In this document: piece by piece, positions 8,954 through 17,882 of the stretch
Numbering within the stretch: position 1 is the stretch's first letter
Layout: every line of letters starts with the position of its first letter
Source of the DNA: JBIOJM01 sp044450785
Lineage (GTDB): Bacteria; Planctomycetota; Planctomycetia; Isosphaerales; Isosphaeraceae
Reading direction: 5' to 3'
NCBI GenBank assembly: GCA_044450785.1
Contig: JBIOJM010000026.1
Location: 1-48,463 of the forward strand
DNA: 48,463 nucleotides
Made by a program: the position numbers and the translations under genes
The notes under the pieces: model-generated
Seen by the model: the letters and a program-made list of their open reading frames with translations, nothing else
The model's database searches: none
What the model was told of the DNA's origin: nothing

Positions 8954-9218
8954 CGGCGGAAACTCCAGAGACTGCGATGCGGTAACCAGGCAGAGGAATG
9001 CAAACCACGGTGAGCATCGCTCGAAACAAACCAGGTCGTCTCGGCTCAGAAGATCAGCGTGGGAGAACTCATTGTGTCGCGCCGCCGCGGGACCGTCCAG
9101 ACAGGATGGGAAGGCGCAAAGCATCGAAATCGCACTCGATCGACGTACCCTTTGTCAGCGTGCCGACGTGCCCGAGGGCCTGGAATCTGAAGTTTCCGGA
9201 AAAAGCGGCGAACGGCGG

Positions 9219-11006
9219 TCAATCAGCAGCGCCTTCCAGCGACTCCCAGCGCTCATAAGCCCCCGCCAGTTCGCGCTCCAATTCCACCAGTCTGACCTTC
9301 GTTTGAGCGATCGCGCCGCCGTCACGTTTGTAAAAGAGAGGGTCGGCCATCGCCTCGTGCAGCGCCCGCAGCTCGGATTCGAGAATCTCGATTCGCTTCG
9401 GCAGCGATTCCAGCTCGCGCTGCTCCTTGAAGCTCAGCCTCTTCCGCTTCTCCGCGGCCGGTGCAGCCTGCGCCTTTGAGACGGCGGTTGATGATCTCGG
9501 TTCCGTCGGGCTTTCCTCGGGCCGCTGCCGGACGTAATCGTCGTAGCCGCCGTCGTACTCTTTGACCTGTCCGTCCGCCTCGATCGCCAGTGTGCTCGTG
9601 ACGACGTCGTTCAAGAACGCCCGGTCATGGCTGACCAGGAGCACCGTCCCCTGGTACTCGACCAGCAGCGACTCCAGCAGCTCGAGAGTCTCCACGTCCA
9701 GGTCGTTGGTCGGCTCATCCAGAACAAGCAAGTTCGATGGCTTGGTGAAGAGCCTCGCCAGTAGCAGCCGGCTCCGTTCGCCGCCTGACAGGTACTTCAC
9801 CAGGCTGCGCGACCGTTCGGGCGCGAACAAGAAATCCTGGAGGTAGCCCAGCACGTGCCGGGGCTGGCCGTTGATCGAGATCGTGTCGTAGTCGCTGATG
9901 TTTTGCTGGACCGTCTTGTCTTCGTCAAGCGTGGCTTTCAACTGGTCGAAGTAGGCGAGCTCGAGCCGGGCACCGTGCCGGATCGTCCCAGCCCGAGCGG
10001 GTAGCTCGCCGAGCAAGAGTCGGATCAGGGTCGTCTTGCCCGAGGCGTTGGGCCCGATGATCCCGACCTTGTCGCCGCGCAGGATCGTCGTCGTCAGGTC
10101 CTGGATCAACGGGTGGCCGGTGTAGCCGAAGCTCACGCCCTTGGCTTCGATCACGAGCGCGCCTGACCGGTCGGCCTCCTGGGCCTGGATCCGCGCGGTG
10201 CCCTGGCGATCACGGCGCTGCCGGCGTGCCTCGCGCATCGCCTTGAGCGCGCGGACGCGGCCTTCGTTGCGAGTGCGCCTCCCCTCGATCCCCTTGCGGA
10301 TCCACGCTTCTTCCTGGGCCAGTTTCTTGTCAAACAGCTCCTGCTGCCTGACCTCGGCATTCAAGACCTCGTCGCGGCGTTTCAGGAACGTCGCGTAGTC
10401 GCAGGCCCAATCGTCAAGGTGCCCGCGGTCGAGCTCGATGATGCGGGTCGCCAGCTTTTCCAGGAACACCCGGTCGTGGGTCACGAAGAGCAGGGTGCCG
10501 CCGGCGCGCAGCAGAAATGCCTCGAGCCAGCGGATCGCGTCGATATCGAGGTGGTTTGTCGGCTCATCCAGCAGGAGGATGTCCGGAAGAGAGACGAGGG
10601 CCTGGGCAAGCAGCACGCGACGCTTCATTCCCGAGGAGAGGTCTTCGAAGCGAGCATCCGGGTTCAATCCCATTCGAGAGACGATCGCCTGGACGCGATT
10701 GTCCGGCCCCGTGGCGGGATGTCCATCGTCGTCCAGTCCAGCAGCGACCTGATCGGTGACGGTGCCGCCCCGCTCGCCGCGGACATCCTGGGGCAAGAGT
10801 GAGATGCGCAGGCCCTGCTGGCGGATGACCTCGCCGTCATCGGGCTCAATCTCGCCACGGATCAGCCGCAGGAGCGTACTCTTACCTTCACCATTGCGAC
10901 CCAGCAAGCAGAGGCGCTCTCCTTGCTCGATCTGCAGCTCGACCTGATCCAGCAGGCGGGGACCGCCGAAGGCCAGGCTGACATTCCGCAGGCTCAACAA
11001 AGCCAT
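9219..11006 (-). CDS. uup: ABC-F family ATPase (Uup-like)
   Basis: About 595 residues from ATG 11006 (a TTG codon precedes it). There are two ABC domains in one chain and no membrane segment, so this is a soluble ABC-F ATPase rather than a transporter. The first domain has Walker A GRNGEGKST (36-44), signature LSSGMKRR (123-130) and Walker B ILLLDEPTNHLD. The second has GPNASGKTT, LSGGERSR and LLVLDEPTNDLD. A charged linker rich in Arg and Ala joins them, and a C-terminal coiled coil (KRIEILESELRALHEAM) is typical of Uup. Uup-like proteins bind ribosomes or branched DNA. There is no resistance context here, so I read it as housekeeping. Confidence 0.9.
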   Translation of the reverse strand: MALLSLRNVSLAFGGPRLLDQVELQIEQGERLCLLGRNGEGKSTLLRLIRGEIEPDDGEVIRQQGLRISLLPQDVRGERGGTVTDQVAAGLDDDGHPATGPDNRVQAIVSRMGLNPDARFEDLSSGMKRRVLLAQALVSLPDILLLDEPTNHLDIDAIRWLEAFLLRAGGTLLFVTHDRVFLEKLATRIIELDRGHLDDWACDYATFLKRRDEVLNAEVRQQELFDKKLAQEEAWIRKGIEGRRTRNEGRVRALKAMREARRQRRDRQGTARIQAQEADRSGALVIEAKGVSFGYTGHPLIQDLTTTILRGDKVGIIGPNASGKTTLIRLLLGELPARAGTIRHGARLELAYFDQLKATLDEDKTVQQNISDYDTISINGQPRHVLGYLQDFLFAPERSRSLVKYLSGGERSRLLLARLFTKPSNLLVLDEPTNDLDVETLELLESLLVEYQGTVLLVSHDRAFLNDVVTSTLAIEADGQVKEYDGGYDDYVRQRPEESPTEPRSSTAVSKAQAAPAAEKRKRLSFKEQRELESLPKRIEILESELRALHEAMADPLFYKRDGGAIAQTKVRLVELERELAGAYERWESLEGAAD

Positions 11007-11415
11007 CAATGCGCTCGGATTGGGACGCGTGACGGAAAGCAGAACGGAGCACAGGGCACCGTTTCGTCAATTCCGCCACCGTAACAGATCCGGCCACGTG
11101 GCATCGAGGTGACTTGGTCGAACGGGCAGGGCTCTTGACAGTTTCATTCTAGGCGGAGAGGAGAAGTTCCTGTCGGTATGGAGGCCCTGCTTCACAAGGA
11201 ATTCTCGCACGGAGGCACCGCATGGACGCACACCCCGCCGGGAGTCTTCTTTGCTTGTGAAACCTTTCATTGGAACCCTGCGGGTAACCAATCCCGCAGG
11301 GCAGAGCTGGACCAGCAGCCGGAAGCGAATCTTGCGTGGTGGCGGGTAACCTCCATCACGAAGCGTAGACAGCGAGATCAAACGCTGTGTGATTGAGCCC
11401 CGAAATACCATCGTT
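11007..11415. other. Intergenic region upstream of the ABC-F gene, with one hairpin
   Basis: About 400 bases without a gene. A perfect 9-bp stem (ccctgcggg 11276-11284, cccgcaggg 11293-11301) has an 8-base loop but no adjoining T-run. Reading frames here end quickly and match nothing. The group II intron-like sequence starts at its right end. Confidence 0.45.
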
Positions 11416-11967
11416 GTGAGCCCTCGTCTTGGTCAGTCGCGGGGGCCGAGCCAGGCAACTAACTCTTGGTCCACTCAAGCCTGCCTGGTCACACCGGGGT
11501 CGGAGGAACATGGCGAATGATCACAAGTGTTTCCCGGGAACTTGGGGAGATCCTGACAGTTCCCTGAAGAAAACCGGACCGGGAGCAACCGGTACAGCAA
11601 ACTCCGGGATGATCCGTCGGCTATGCGTCTGCGGCCGAACGGGGACGAAACGCAGGCGTTCCAAGGTATCGCCAAGCGAAGGAAACGAAGTGCGGCGAGA
11701 AGACTGTCAGGAAGTCGCAGCGCCCCATAGCAGCGTTGAAGCGGGGGAACGGGCCCTCCCGAACCCCGGGGAGCGAAGGGGGCGCCGCGTCGTGGACGGG
11801 GGGTTGGAACCACGCCGAGGACACTGTGCCTCGACGGCGTGTCACCGCGAAACCACCTGGTCGTGTTGAGGGACAGCGAACCCACGACGTGACGAACCGG
11901 ATGCATTTGACGTGTACGTCTGGATCTGTGGGGGGCCTGGGTGGGCGACCACCCAGGTCTACCCGGC
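11416..11967 (+). mobile_element. ORF-less, degenerate group II intron (ribozyme remnant)
   Basis: The 3' end has the layout of group II domains V and VI. Bases 11894-11926 form a D5-like hairpin (GAACCGGATGC...GTACGTCTGGATC). Immediately after it, 11930-11967 forms a D6-like stem: CCTGGGTGG pairs with CCACCCAGG around a GCGA tetraloop, with an unpaired A at 11961 six or seven bases before the presumed 3' end, where a branch-point A is expected. The 5' end is placed at GTGAG (11416), close to the GUGYG consensus, with less certainty. Only about 550 bases lie between the ends and no reverse transcriptase frame is present. D5 has an A-A mismatch at its third base pair, where a G-U or A-U pair is expected, so it is probably inactive. 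Confidence 0.65.
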
Positions 11968-12011
11968 CCATAGATGGCACGAGAGACACCCCAGCCGTGG
12001 GCCTGGCGGCG

Positions 12012-13256
12012 CTACGATGTTGCGTCAGTCTTGTTGTCGAGGACTGGCAACTGTTGACTGAACATCTCCGGAGCGTCCGGATTCGTCGTCATCAATCTGA
12101 TAGGGTAATCGGCCACTTCGAGCACCAAAATGCCGCAGCGAACGACGGGAAGTTCAACGTTATCCTTGAACCGCCTATCCCGCGACCCGTCACGGTTGAT
12201 GAATTTCCACCGATGGTCGATGATCAGGGAATCAGGATAGACGTGCCCCTCCGTTTCCACGTAATCCAGATGAGTATGACTCAGCCCCAATCCGTGATAC
12301 TCGACATGGAAGACTTGCGTGCCGTCGATCACCAACAACTTCCCCGGTAGGAAGTAGATCGCCATGCGAAGATATGTTAGTCCAGTAACTCTTATATTCG
12401 TTTCTATATTGGGGATAGGCCGGTTGAAGAATACAATGGGCAGCTTCGCGACGGAAAACAGGCTGCCGGCATTATATTTCCATAATTTCTCGCTCGCGTG
12501 AGTCCTCAGTTCGTACGCCCAGACCCCATTACACCGACGGAGAATGGCGAATGCATCCGCGATCGCCTTCAGTTTCTGCTCCGCGTCCGAGTCGAGGACG
12601 TAGCCTACGAAAACCTTGCTCCGTTTAGTCTTGTAGATAAAGCCGAGTACAACCAGCGTCACGAAGAGGACCGTCTTCAATGTCCCGAAGGTCAGGTTGA
12701 AATTACCGATGAAGTCCTTGATCGTCCAAACAACCCAGGCCAGCGCCACGATGATTGAGAAGGCGGTGAACCAATTAGATTGGCGAACCCCACCGGTGAT
12801 CTGTTCCTCGAATTCCTTCTGGGCGACTTCCGAGGCCTGCTCCTTCTCAAAATCGTACCTGATGTGGCGGATGGCCGACGCCGTAACCTCTGCGATGACG
12901 AACCCTCGATCCGGAAGCGTGAGCTTGACCCACCAGGCGCGCAGGCCTTGGAGCCATGGCATCGAGTCCTTGAAATGTTCGTTTTTGAATACAAATTCAT
13001 CGACGAAAAGGGCAACCTGCTCCTTTCGGGTCAGGTTCCTGTATCGATGATCCCGAGAGACGGAGGAAGATAGGGACTTGTCAACCTCATTGAAGAGGTT
13101 TTGAACCTTCGCCGCGAGCTTCCAATGCTCTCGGTCGGTGCTAATGTGCCAAGAAGGCAGAAGCTTGCCTCCACGCGCATATTTCCTCAGCGCCTCCCCA
13201 CTGTAGGGGCCGGCGACCCTGCCCCTACCGTCGCGGACGTAATACTGATGGGCCAT
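12012..13256 (-). CDS. GYF_2 (DUF4339) domain membrane protein of unknown function
   Basis: 414 residues. The N-terminal 55 residues are a GYF_2 domain (YYVRDGRGRVAGPYSGEALRKY...), a module common in planctomycete membrane proteins and thought to bind peptides or other proteins. A charged helical stretch follows, then two membrane helices (about 162-178 and 192-208) and a 200-residue cytoplasmic-looking C-terminal domain I do not recognise. The domain is rich in beta strands (VFHVEYHGLGLSHTHLDYV). Base composition is visibly more AT-rich than its neighbours, which suggests acquisition by transfer. It lies between the intron remnant and the helicase island on the same strand, but 565 bases from the helicase stop, so membership of that operon is doubtful. 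Confidence 0.75.
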   Translation of the reverse strand: MAHQYYVRDGRGRVAGPYSGEALRKYARGGKLLPSWHISTDREHWKLAAKVQNLFNEVDKSLSSSVSRDHRYRNLTRKEQVALFVDEFVFKNEHFKDSMPWLQGLRAWWVKLTLPDRGFVIAEVTASAIRHIRYDFEKEQASEVAQKEFEEQITGGVRQSNWFTAFSIIVALAWVVWTIKDFIGNFNLTFGTLKTVLFVTLVVLGFIYKTKRSKVFVGYVLDSDAEQKLKAIADAFAILRRCNGVWAYELRTHASEKLWKYNAGSLFSVAKLPIVFFNRPIPNIETNIRVTGLTYLRMAIYFLPGKLLVIDGTQVFHVEYHGLGLSHTHLDYVETEGHVYPDSLIIDHRWKFINRDGSRDRRFKDNVELPVVRCGILVLEVADYPIRLMTTNPDAPEMFSQQLPVLDNKTDATS

Positions 13257-13821
13257 CGGAACGAATCCCGGGAGGCGGCTTGCGCACGTCTAAGCCTCGA
13301 TCGAGCAACTGACAGAGTTTGCATCATCCGCTTCACCTAGTTATCATTGCGCACCGACGCGGGTGCGGCAAGCGACTTGTCGCGACATAAATGCCGCTCG
13401 ACGCAGTCCTCTGGGGTGAGTTGGCCGACATGCCCTCCCCCGGGACCCACGGAACAATAGTCTACCAAAGCACCAGTCTGAAAGCAGCGCGCCCGAATAG
13501 ACGTAGAACTTCAGAATCGCCCGGTCCCGTTAGTCGTAGACGGAATCACCGGAAGGCAACCCCATTTGTCTATCACTAATCCGGGCAGGGTAGTCGCCCT
13601 TGTGTAATCTTCATCGATAAATGGCAGGGTCATAGCGACGGCGTGCTCCGCCAGCGGGGTCGTGCGGTGTCGGGCAAGGGAAGTCGGGGTTGCCGGAGGC
13701 GCTAACCAGCTCCGGGATGGATCATCTGCCGCGAAGATGGCCGTTTCGATGAAGCAGCGGCGGCTCATCGACGGCGAAGAGGTCCTCTTCCGTCCTGACG
13801 CCGTTTCCGTCTGTGAAGCAC
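13257..13821. other. 565-bp gap between helicase stop and GYF_2 gene, no gene recognised
   Basis: Only short frames without family resemblance are present (for example a 62-codon plus-strand frame at 13391). It probably contains the promoter of the GYF_2 gene, but I could not pick out a convincing -10/-35 pair. Confidence 0.4.
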
Positions 13822-15921
13822 TCACGTTTCTCCTGGTTTCCTCGCGCGAAGTTGCCCACCGGCCGTGGCGAGGCGCACCTTTGCAATTGCAATCACATCG
13901 TTCCTCCATTTCTCCTCCGAGTCCATCACCTCCTCGACATCGAAGTCCTGCACTCCCCCCAGCAGCAGTGAGAAGCTGTCGATCCGCTTCTTCATGATCT
14001 GCACGAGCCGATGGTCCCGCGTTCCTCCAAACGCCGGATAGGCATAGAGGATCGGCTGGCCTGTCGCGGCGGCCCAACTGTTCACTCGCCGTAGCCGGCC
14101 GTTACGCTGCACGGTGCGGATGGGGCTCGGGTCGAGCTCGTAGTGGATAAGATGGCGGCAGTAGCGGTGCAGATCGATGCCCTCGGAGAGCTTGTCCGTG
14201 ACGACGAGTACGTCCGGGCCAAAAGGGCTGTTGAAGATCGATATGATGGTGTCCGGCTGCCGGTTGTGGATGAACAGCGCCTCCTCTCTCTCCTTCCCGC
14301 TCGGCTCGCAGACGCCCAACACACGTAAGGTGCCGTTCGCTCCCGGGAGGTGTTCGGGGTCCAGCATCAAGACCGCTCGACTCGATTTCGAATGGAGCAA
14401 AGTGAGGTACAATCGATTTGCCGCTTCGTCGATCGTCTCCGGATTTGCATGGTGGCGGCCCTTTGTCTCTCTAAGCGCATCTACCAGGCTGGCTTCCGAT
14501 GTCGATGACGGAAGCCAACTCCACGTCTGTGCGCAGATCAGAGCAGAGCAGAGCCATTCGATGAACGTGTCGCGCAGTCTCTCCGAATGGTACTCGTGAT
14601 CCGCGGGTTTGAGCACCTGATTCCAGGCTTTCTTCCAGACAGGCTTCGGCCATGGCGGCGTTGTCGGGTTGGTAACTACGGAAGCGAGGTGTGCCGTCAA
14701 TTCCTGTGCCGTCGCGTGGTGGTGGCAGAACAGAACGACCTTCTGCCCCTGTTCGATCGTGGTTTTCACCATCGCGGCGACGGCTCCCATCTTCGTATGA
14801 ATCCCCACCTCGTTGCGGAGTCGCCTGATGGACTTGAGTTGATTCTCGACCACAGCCTTGGCCGGTTCAGTGAGCTGCGGCGCCTCGCTCTTCAAACGCT
14901 CTCGCTCCGCATCGAAATGTCGCCAGCCCACATGGAAGCGCGGGTCGTGGGTGGCCTTCGACGACTCGTAGCCATCGCTCTTCGCTACGCGAAGCGCGCG
15001 GTCCATGCGAACGATGAGTTCTAGCTCTACGGGTTTCGCCGGTGGAACGACGATGTTCCAGTCCTCATGGCCGCCAAACGACTTTTGCTCGCGCGGGAGG
15101 TCGTCGATGCCATGGCGGATGACGAACGAACTGATTGCATCCACCGCTGCCTTGGACTTTATGGCGAGGCGTTCGGCCACCATTTCGGGACTTCGGGCTG
15201 TGTTCCCGGAGTAGAGATCATCGAGGGCACGGCTGAAGGTGCCTACCGGACCGTGCGCCGCTTCGCCTCCGATAAGGGTCAGCATGCGCTTCAGCTCGTC
15301 AAGACGGATGCTGAACGGCGTTGCCGTCAGGATCAGGACACGGCGCGCGTACTTCCTCTGCCGCTTCAGCGCGGCGCTGAACGCGGTGTTCTCGCCTTTC
15401 GCACGATGCGCCTCGTCGACGATCAGCAGGTCGCAGGCTAGATTGAAGTCCGACGCGGCGTAGAAGTGCTTAATGACCTGAATCGAGCCGGCTGAAAGCC
15501 GACCGACCCTTCCGATTTTCACTCGGTTCGCCTGGACGCCGAGAGCCGGCATACATTCCTGGAAAGGCTTCACGTGCGACTGCAGCTCCTCGTTCCAACG
15601 CCGCATCATGACGTCGTTTGGAGCCAGGATTCGAACTCCGCGCTTTTCGCCGGCTGACGCGACGACCCACGCTACCAGCGCGGCGACGGTTGTCTTGCCG
15701 AGGCCCACGTCGTCTGCGAGGAGGACTCCCCGAAGTGCCGTTTCTCCGTAGCTGCCATTGAGGCGCGCAAGGATGTCCCGTGCTGTCAGGAACTGTCACC
15801 GCGTGCTTTCGAGGACGAGCTTCCGGCCCGAGCGGGTGCTCGCCTCGACGTACCTGTCTGGTGGCGCCGATAGGAACTGCCACTGATTGGCTGAAAGCCC
15901 CAGTGATTCGATCGGTAGCAT
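13822..15921 (-). pseudogene. SNF2/DEAD-type helicase interrupted by an in-frame TGA
   Basis: The gene starts at ATG 15921 within a TGATG junction with the upstream PLD gene. It reads MLPIESLGLSANQWQFLSAPP and on to LESTR, then meets TGA at 15796-15798 (codon 42). The same frame continues without a shift: QFLTARDILARLNGSYGE, RGVLLADDVGLGKTT (P-loop at 73-78), LLIVDEAHRAK (DEAH 169-172) and ILTATPFS (199-202). The C-terminal RecA domain has VVLFCHHHATAQELTAHL, LSEGIDLHRY and QRNGRLRRV (about 604). Total length would be 699 codons. Either a Trp codon became TGA, or a shortened protein starts at GTG 15708, which would begin at the P-loop and lack the N-terminal helicase motifs. A sequencing error is also possible. 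It is the third gene of a coupled island operon. Confidence 0.8.
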
Positions 15922-17882
15922 CACGCCTCCCGGAAGTACTTCAGCCGTAGAGTCAACTCCTCGGCGGCGAGTCTGGCGCCGATCGCCCAAGCTGATTCCT
16001 TCTTCTCGTCGCGATCCGCCTGCCGTTTGAAGGCTTCAATCAGCAGCTCGCCGTCGCGCTGGAGCACCTCCCTCTCGAACTCCCCCGTACGGCGCTCGGC
16101 TGCGCGCTTCACCTGATTGGCCCAGTTATCGACAACGCCGAGGTGACGTCGCGCGAGAACGATGGCTGGGACATCGTAGCTATCTGGGCGTATAGATCCA
16201 CCGCCCTCATCACCATCTTCAATAACCAGTGTGACCGCAGCGTCGACTGTGTCAGCCGCGACATACCCGCCGTACTCTTCGAATAGCAGTTCGTCGCGCA
16301 TCGCCTGGGCCAAATCCTCGTCCACTTCAGGCGGAATGGTGTTCTCCCTGTCCCGCGACGGTCTTTCATCAAAGACCGGTACTCTCAACGTGTCCTGGTC
16401 GCACGTCAATTTAACAAACAAGGGCGGCTGCTTCGAATCCAGCCAGGGGACGTGCGTCGAGCGAACGCGGCTGTCAGCGCCAACCTTCCAATTGGTGATG
16501 CGGGTCCACTCACCAGCACAGTTGACCTCCCCAGCAAGTTCTCCGTCGCCCTCGCACCGGCAATCAACGTCGACGTTCTTCCCATCCCACACGGCTTGTG
16601 CCCACATGATGAGGCTGAATCCGCGGCTTGGCAGCTCCGACACCGTCGCGGCATCCTGCTCGCTGTCGAATGGATTGAGATCGTCGAATGGCCAGGTGTT
16701 CTGCTCGATGCAGACGCCCAGTTCGAAGTTCTCGATGGTGAGTTCACCGTCGTCATTCTGCCTTCCCCACGCCGCCGTGCTGAGGTTGGCTGATGTCACC
16801 AGCACGCGTTGCGAGCTGCCCCGCTTGAACGAATACACCTTTGCGTGACTCCACCGGTCGTCTTGCGATCGGTGGTCTTCGTGGAATAGGTCGGTCTTTT
16901 CGGAGTCGTTGGGCTGGTGGCGGAGTTTGAGCAGAGTGGCATCCAGTTCGGTGAGCGTATTTAATGTGGCTTTCGGCAGTAGCCATCGCTCGGCGCGCGC
17001 CCACGGATGGTTCTTATCGATCCAAACCAGCTCGAGGCGATTAGTAGAACCCTCGAATGTGCCACACCACCGAGTGAGGGAGTCGGTGTCCCACGACCCG
17101 ATGAAGGGACAGAGGATCGAAACCCTGACCGTCCCTCGGCCAAAATGCGCGATCTTCCGAAGACCTGAAGTGCCCCACGGTGTGCGGCGCAGCACCTGGC
17201 GAGAGTGCGTCCCTGGGACGCTGGCGACGAACGTAACGCCTTCCGGGCAATCCCCGCGCGCGAGGAGCTCTACGAAGGGATCGAGACGCCCAGATTTGCC
17301 GGCTGATGTAGCGAGCTCCCGCAGGAAGTGAGGCAAAACACCCCAGCCATTGAGTCGCGCCGCCGAGCCCTGAGGACGGAGCTCGATGCACGCCCTCCAA
17401 GCCGCCTGTATCTGGCCCTTGAAGGCGGCACGGGTCAAATTCGCGGAGGACACCACGAGCTCGAGGTATTCGATGCCGTTGTCATCCTTTGCTACCCAGT
17501 GAAGCAGCCAGAGCTTCGCGTGTTGCACGGCCTTGCTTTGACTCCCAACGGTTAGACGGCGGATGGAGCGCCAGATCCACTCATACGTGCCGCTGTCTCC
17601 TTCATCCACGTCCCCAGGCTCCTCGCGCGAGGTCGATGACACTACGACGAGATGGTCGTGCAATCGCTTCAAATGCCGATCGAGCTCGAGTAGGAAGTAC
17701 TGCCGCTCCGCGCCCTCGCCATCGGGCTCGCGACTGAGCTTCAGGAGCAGGGGAAGGAGGTGCTCGACCAAGAGGCGTTCGTCGGCGCGATCGTATGTCG
17801 TGAACAGCGCTGCCTTGAGCGAGCACCCCTGGGGAGCGTCGGTGTGGAGCAGGGACTCCCAACCGAACTCGTCGCTACTCAT
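15921..17882 (-). CDS. PLD-superfamily protein with two HKN motifs, Tdp1-like
   Basis: 653 residues from ATG 17882, which overlaps the upstream stop by 8 bases. There are two half-sites of the phospholipase D fold. The first is QHAKLWLLH...VVSSANLTRAAF (His121, Lys123, Asn148). The second is WSHAKVYSF...VLVTSANLSTAAWG (His346, Lys348, Asn366), followed by FELGVCIE. Asn in place of the Asp of classic HKD, and the SANLSxAAWG and xELGV strings, are the pattern of tyrosyl-DNA phosphodiesterase Tdp1, which removes proteins from DNA 3' ends through a covalent His intermediate. It could equally be a nuclease. The C-terminal 250 residues are acidic and unrecognised. Its stop overlaps the helicase start as TGATG, so the two are translationally coupled. 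Confidence 0.75.
   Translation of the reverse strand: MSSDEFGWESLLHTDAPQGCSLKAALFTTYDRADERLLVEHLLPLLLKLSREPDGEGAERQYFLLELDRHLKRLHDHLVVVSSTSREEPGDVDEGDSGTYEWIWRSIRRLTVGSQSKAVQHAKLWLLHWVAKDDNGIEYLELVVSSANLTRAAFKGQIQAAWRACIELRPQGSAARLNGWGVLPHFLRELATSAGKSGRLDPFVELLARGDCPEGVTFVASVPGTHSRQVLRRTPWGTSGLRKIAHFGRGTVRVSILCPFIGSWDTDSLTRWCGTFEGSTNRLELVWIDKNHPWARAERWLLPKATLNTLTELDATLLKLRHQPNDSEKTDLFHEDHRSQDDRWSHAKVYSFKRGSSQRVLVTSANLSTAAWGRQNDDGELTIENFELGVCIEQNTWPFDDLNPFDSEQDAATVSELPSRGFSLIMWAQAVWDGKNVDVDCRCEGDGELAGEVNCAGEWTRITNWKVGADSRVRSTHVPWLDSKQPPLFVKLTCDQDTLRVPVFDERPSRDRENTIPPEVDEDLAQAMRDELLFEEYGGYVAADTVDAAVTLVIEDGDEGGGSIRPDSYDVPAIVLARRHLGVVDNWANQVKRAAERRTGEFEREVLQRDGELLIEAFKRQADRDEKKESAWAIGARLAAEELTLRLKYFREA

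Noticed and set aside
11429..11869. 146-codon plus-strand frame
   Set aside because: Lies within the presumed group II intron ribozyme; its sequence resembles chance translations of intron RNA rather than a protein family.
15796..15798. Selenocysteine or other programmed TGA readthrough in the helicase
   Set aside because: No SECIS-like hairpin was evident just downstream and helicases of this kind have no known selenocysteine there; a nonsense mutation from TGG or an error is simpler.
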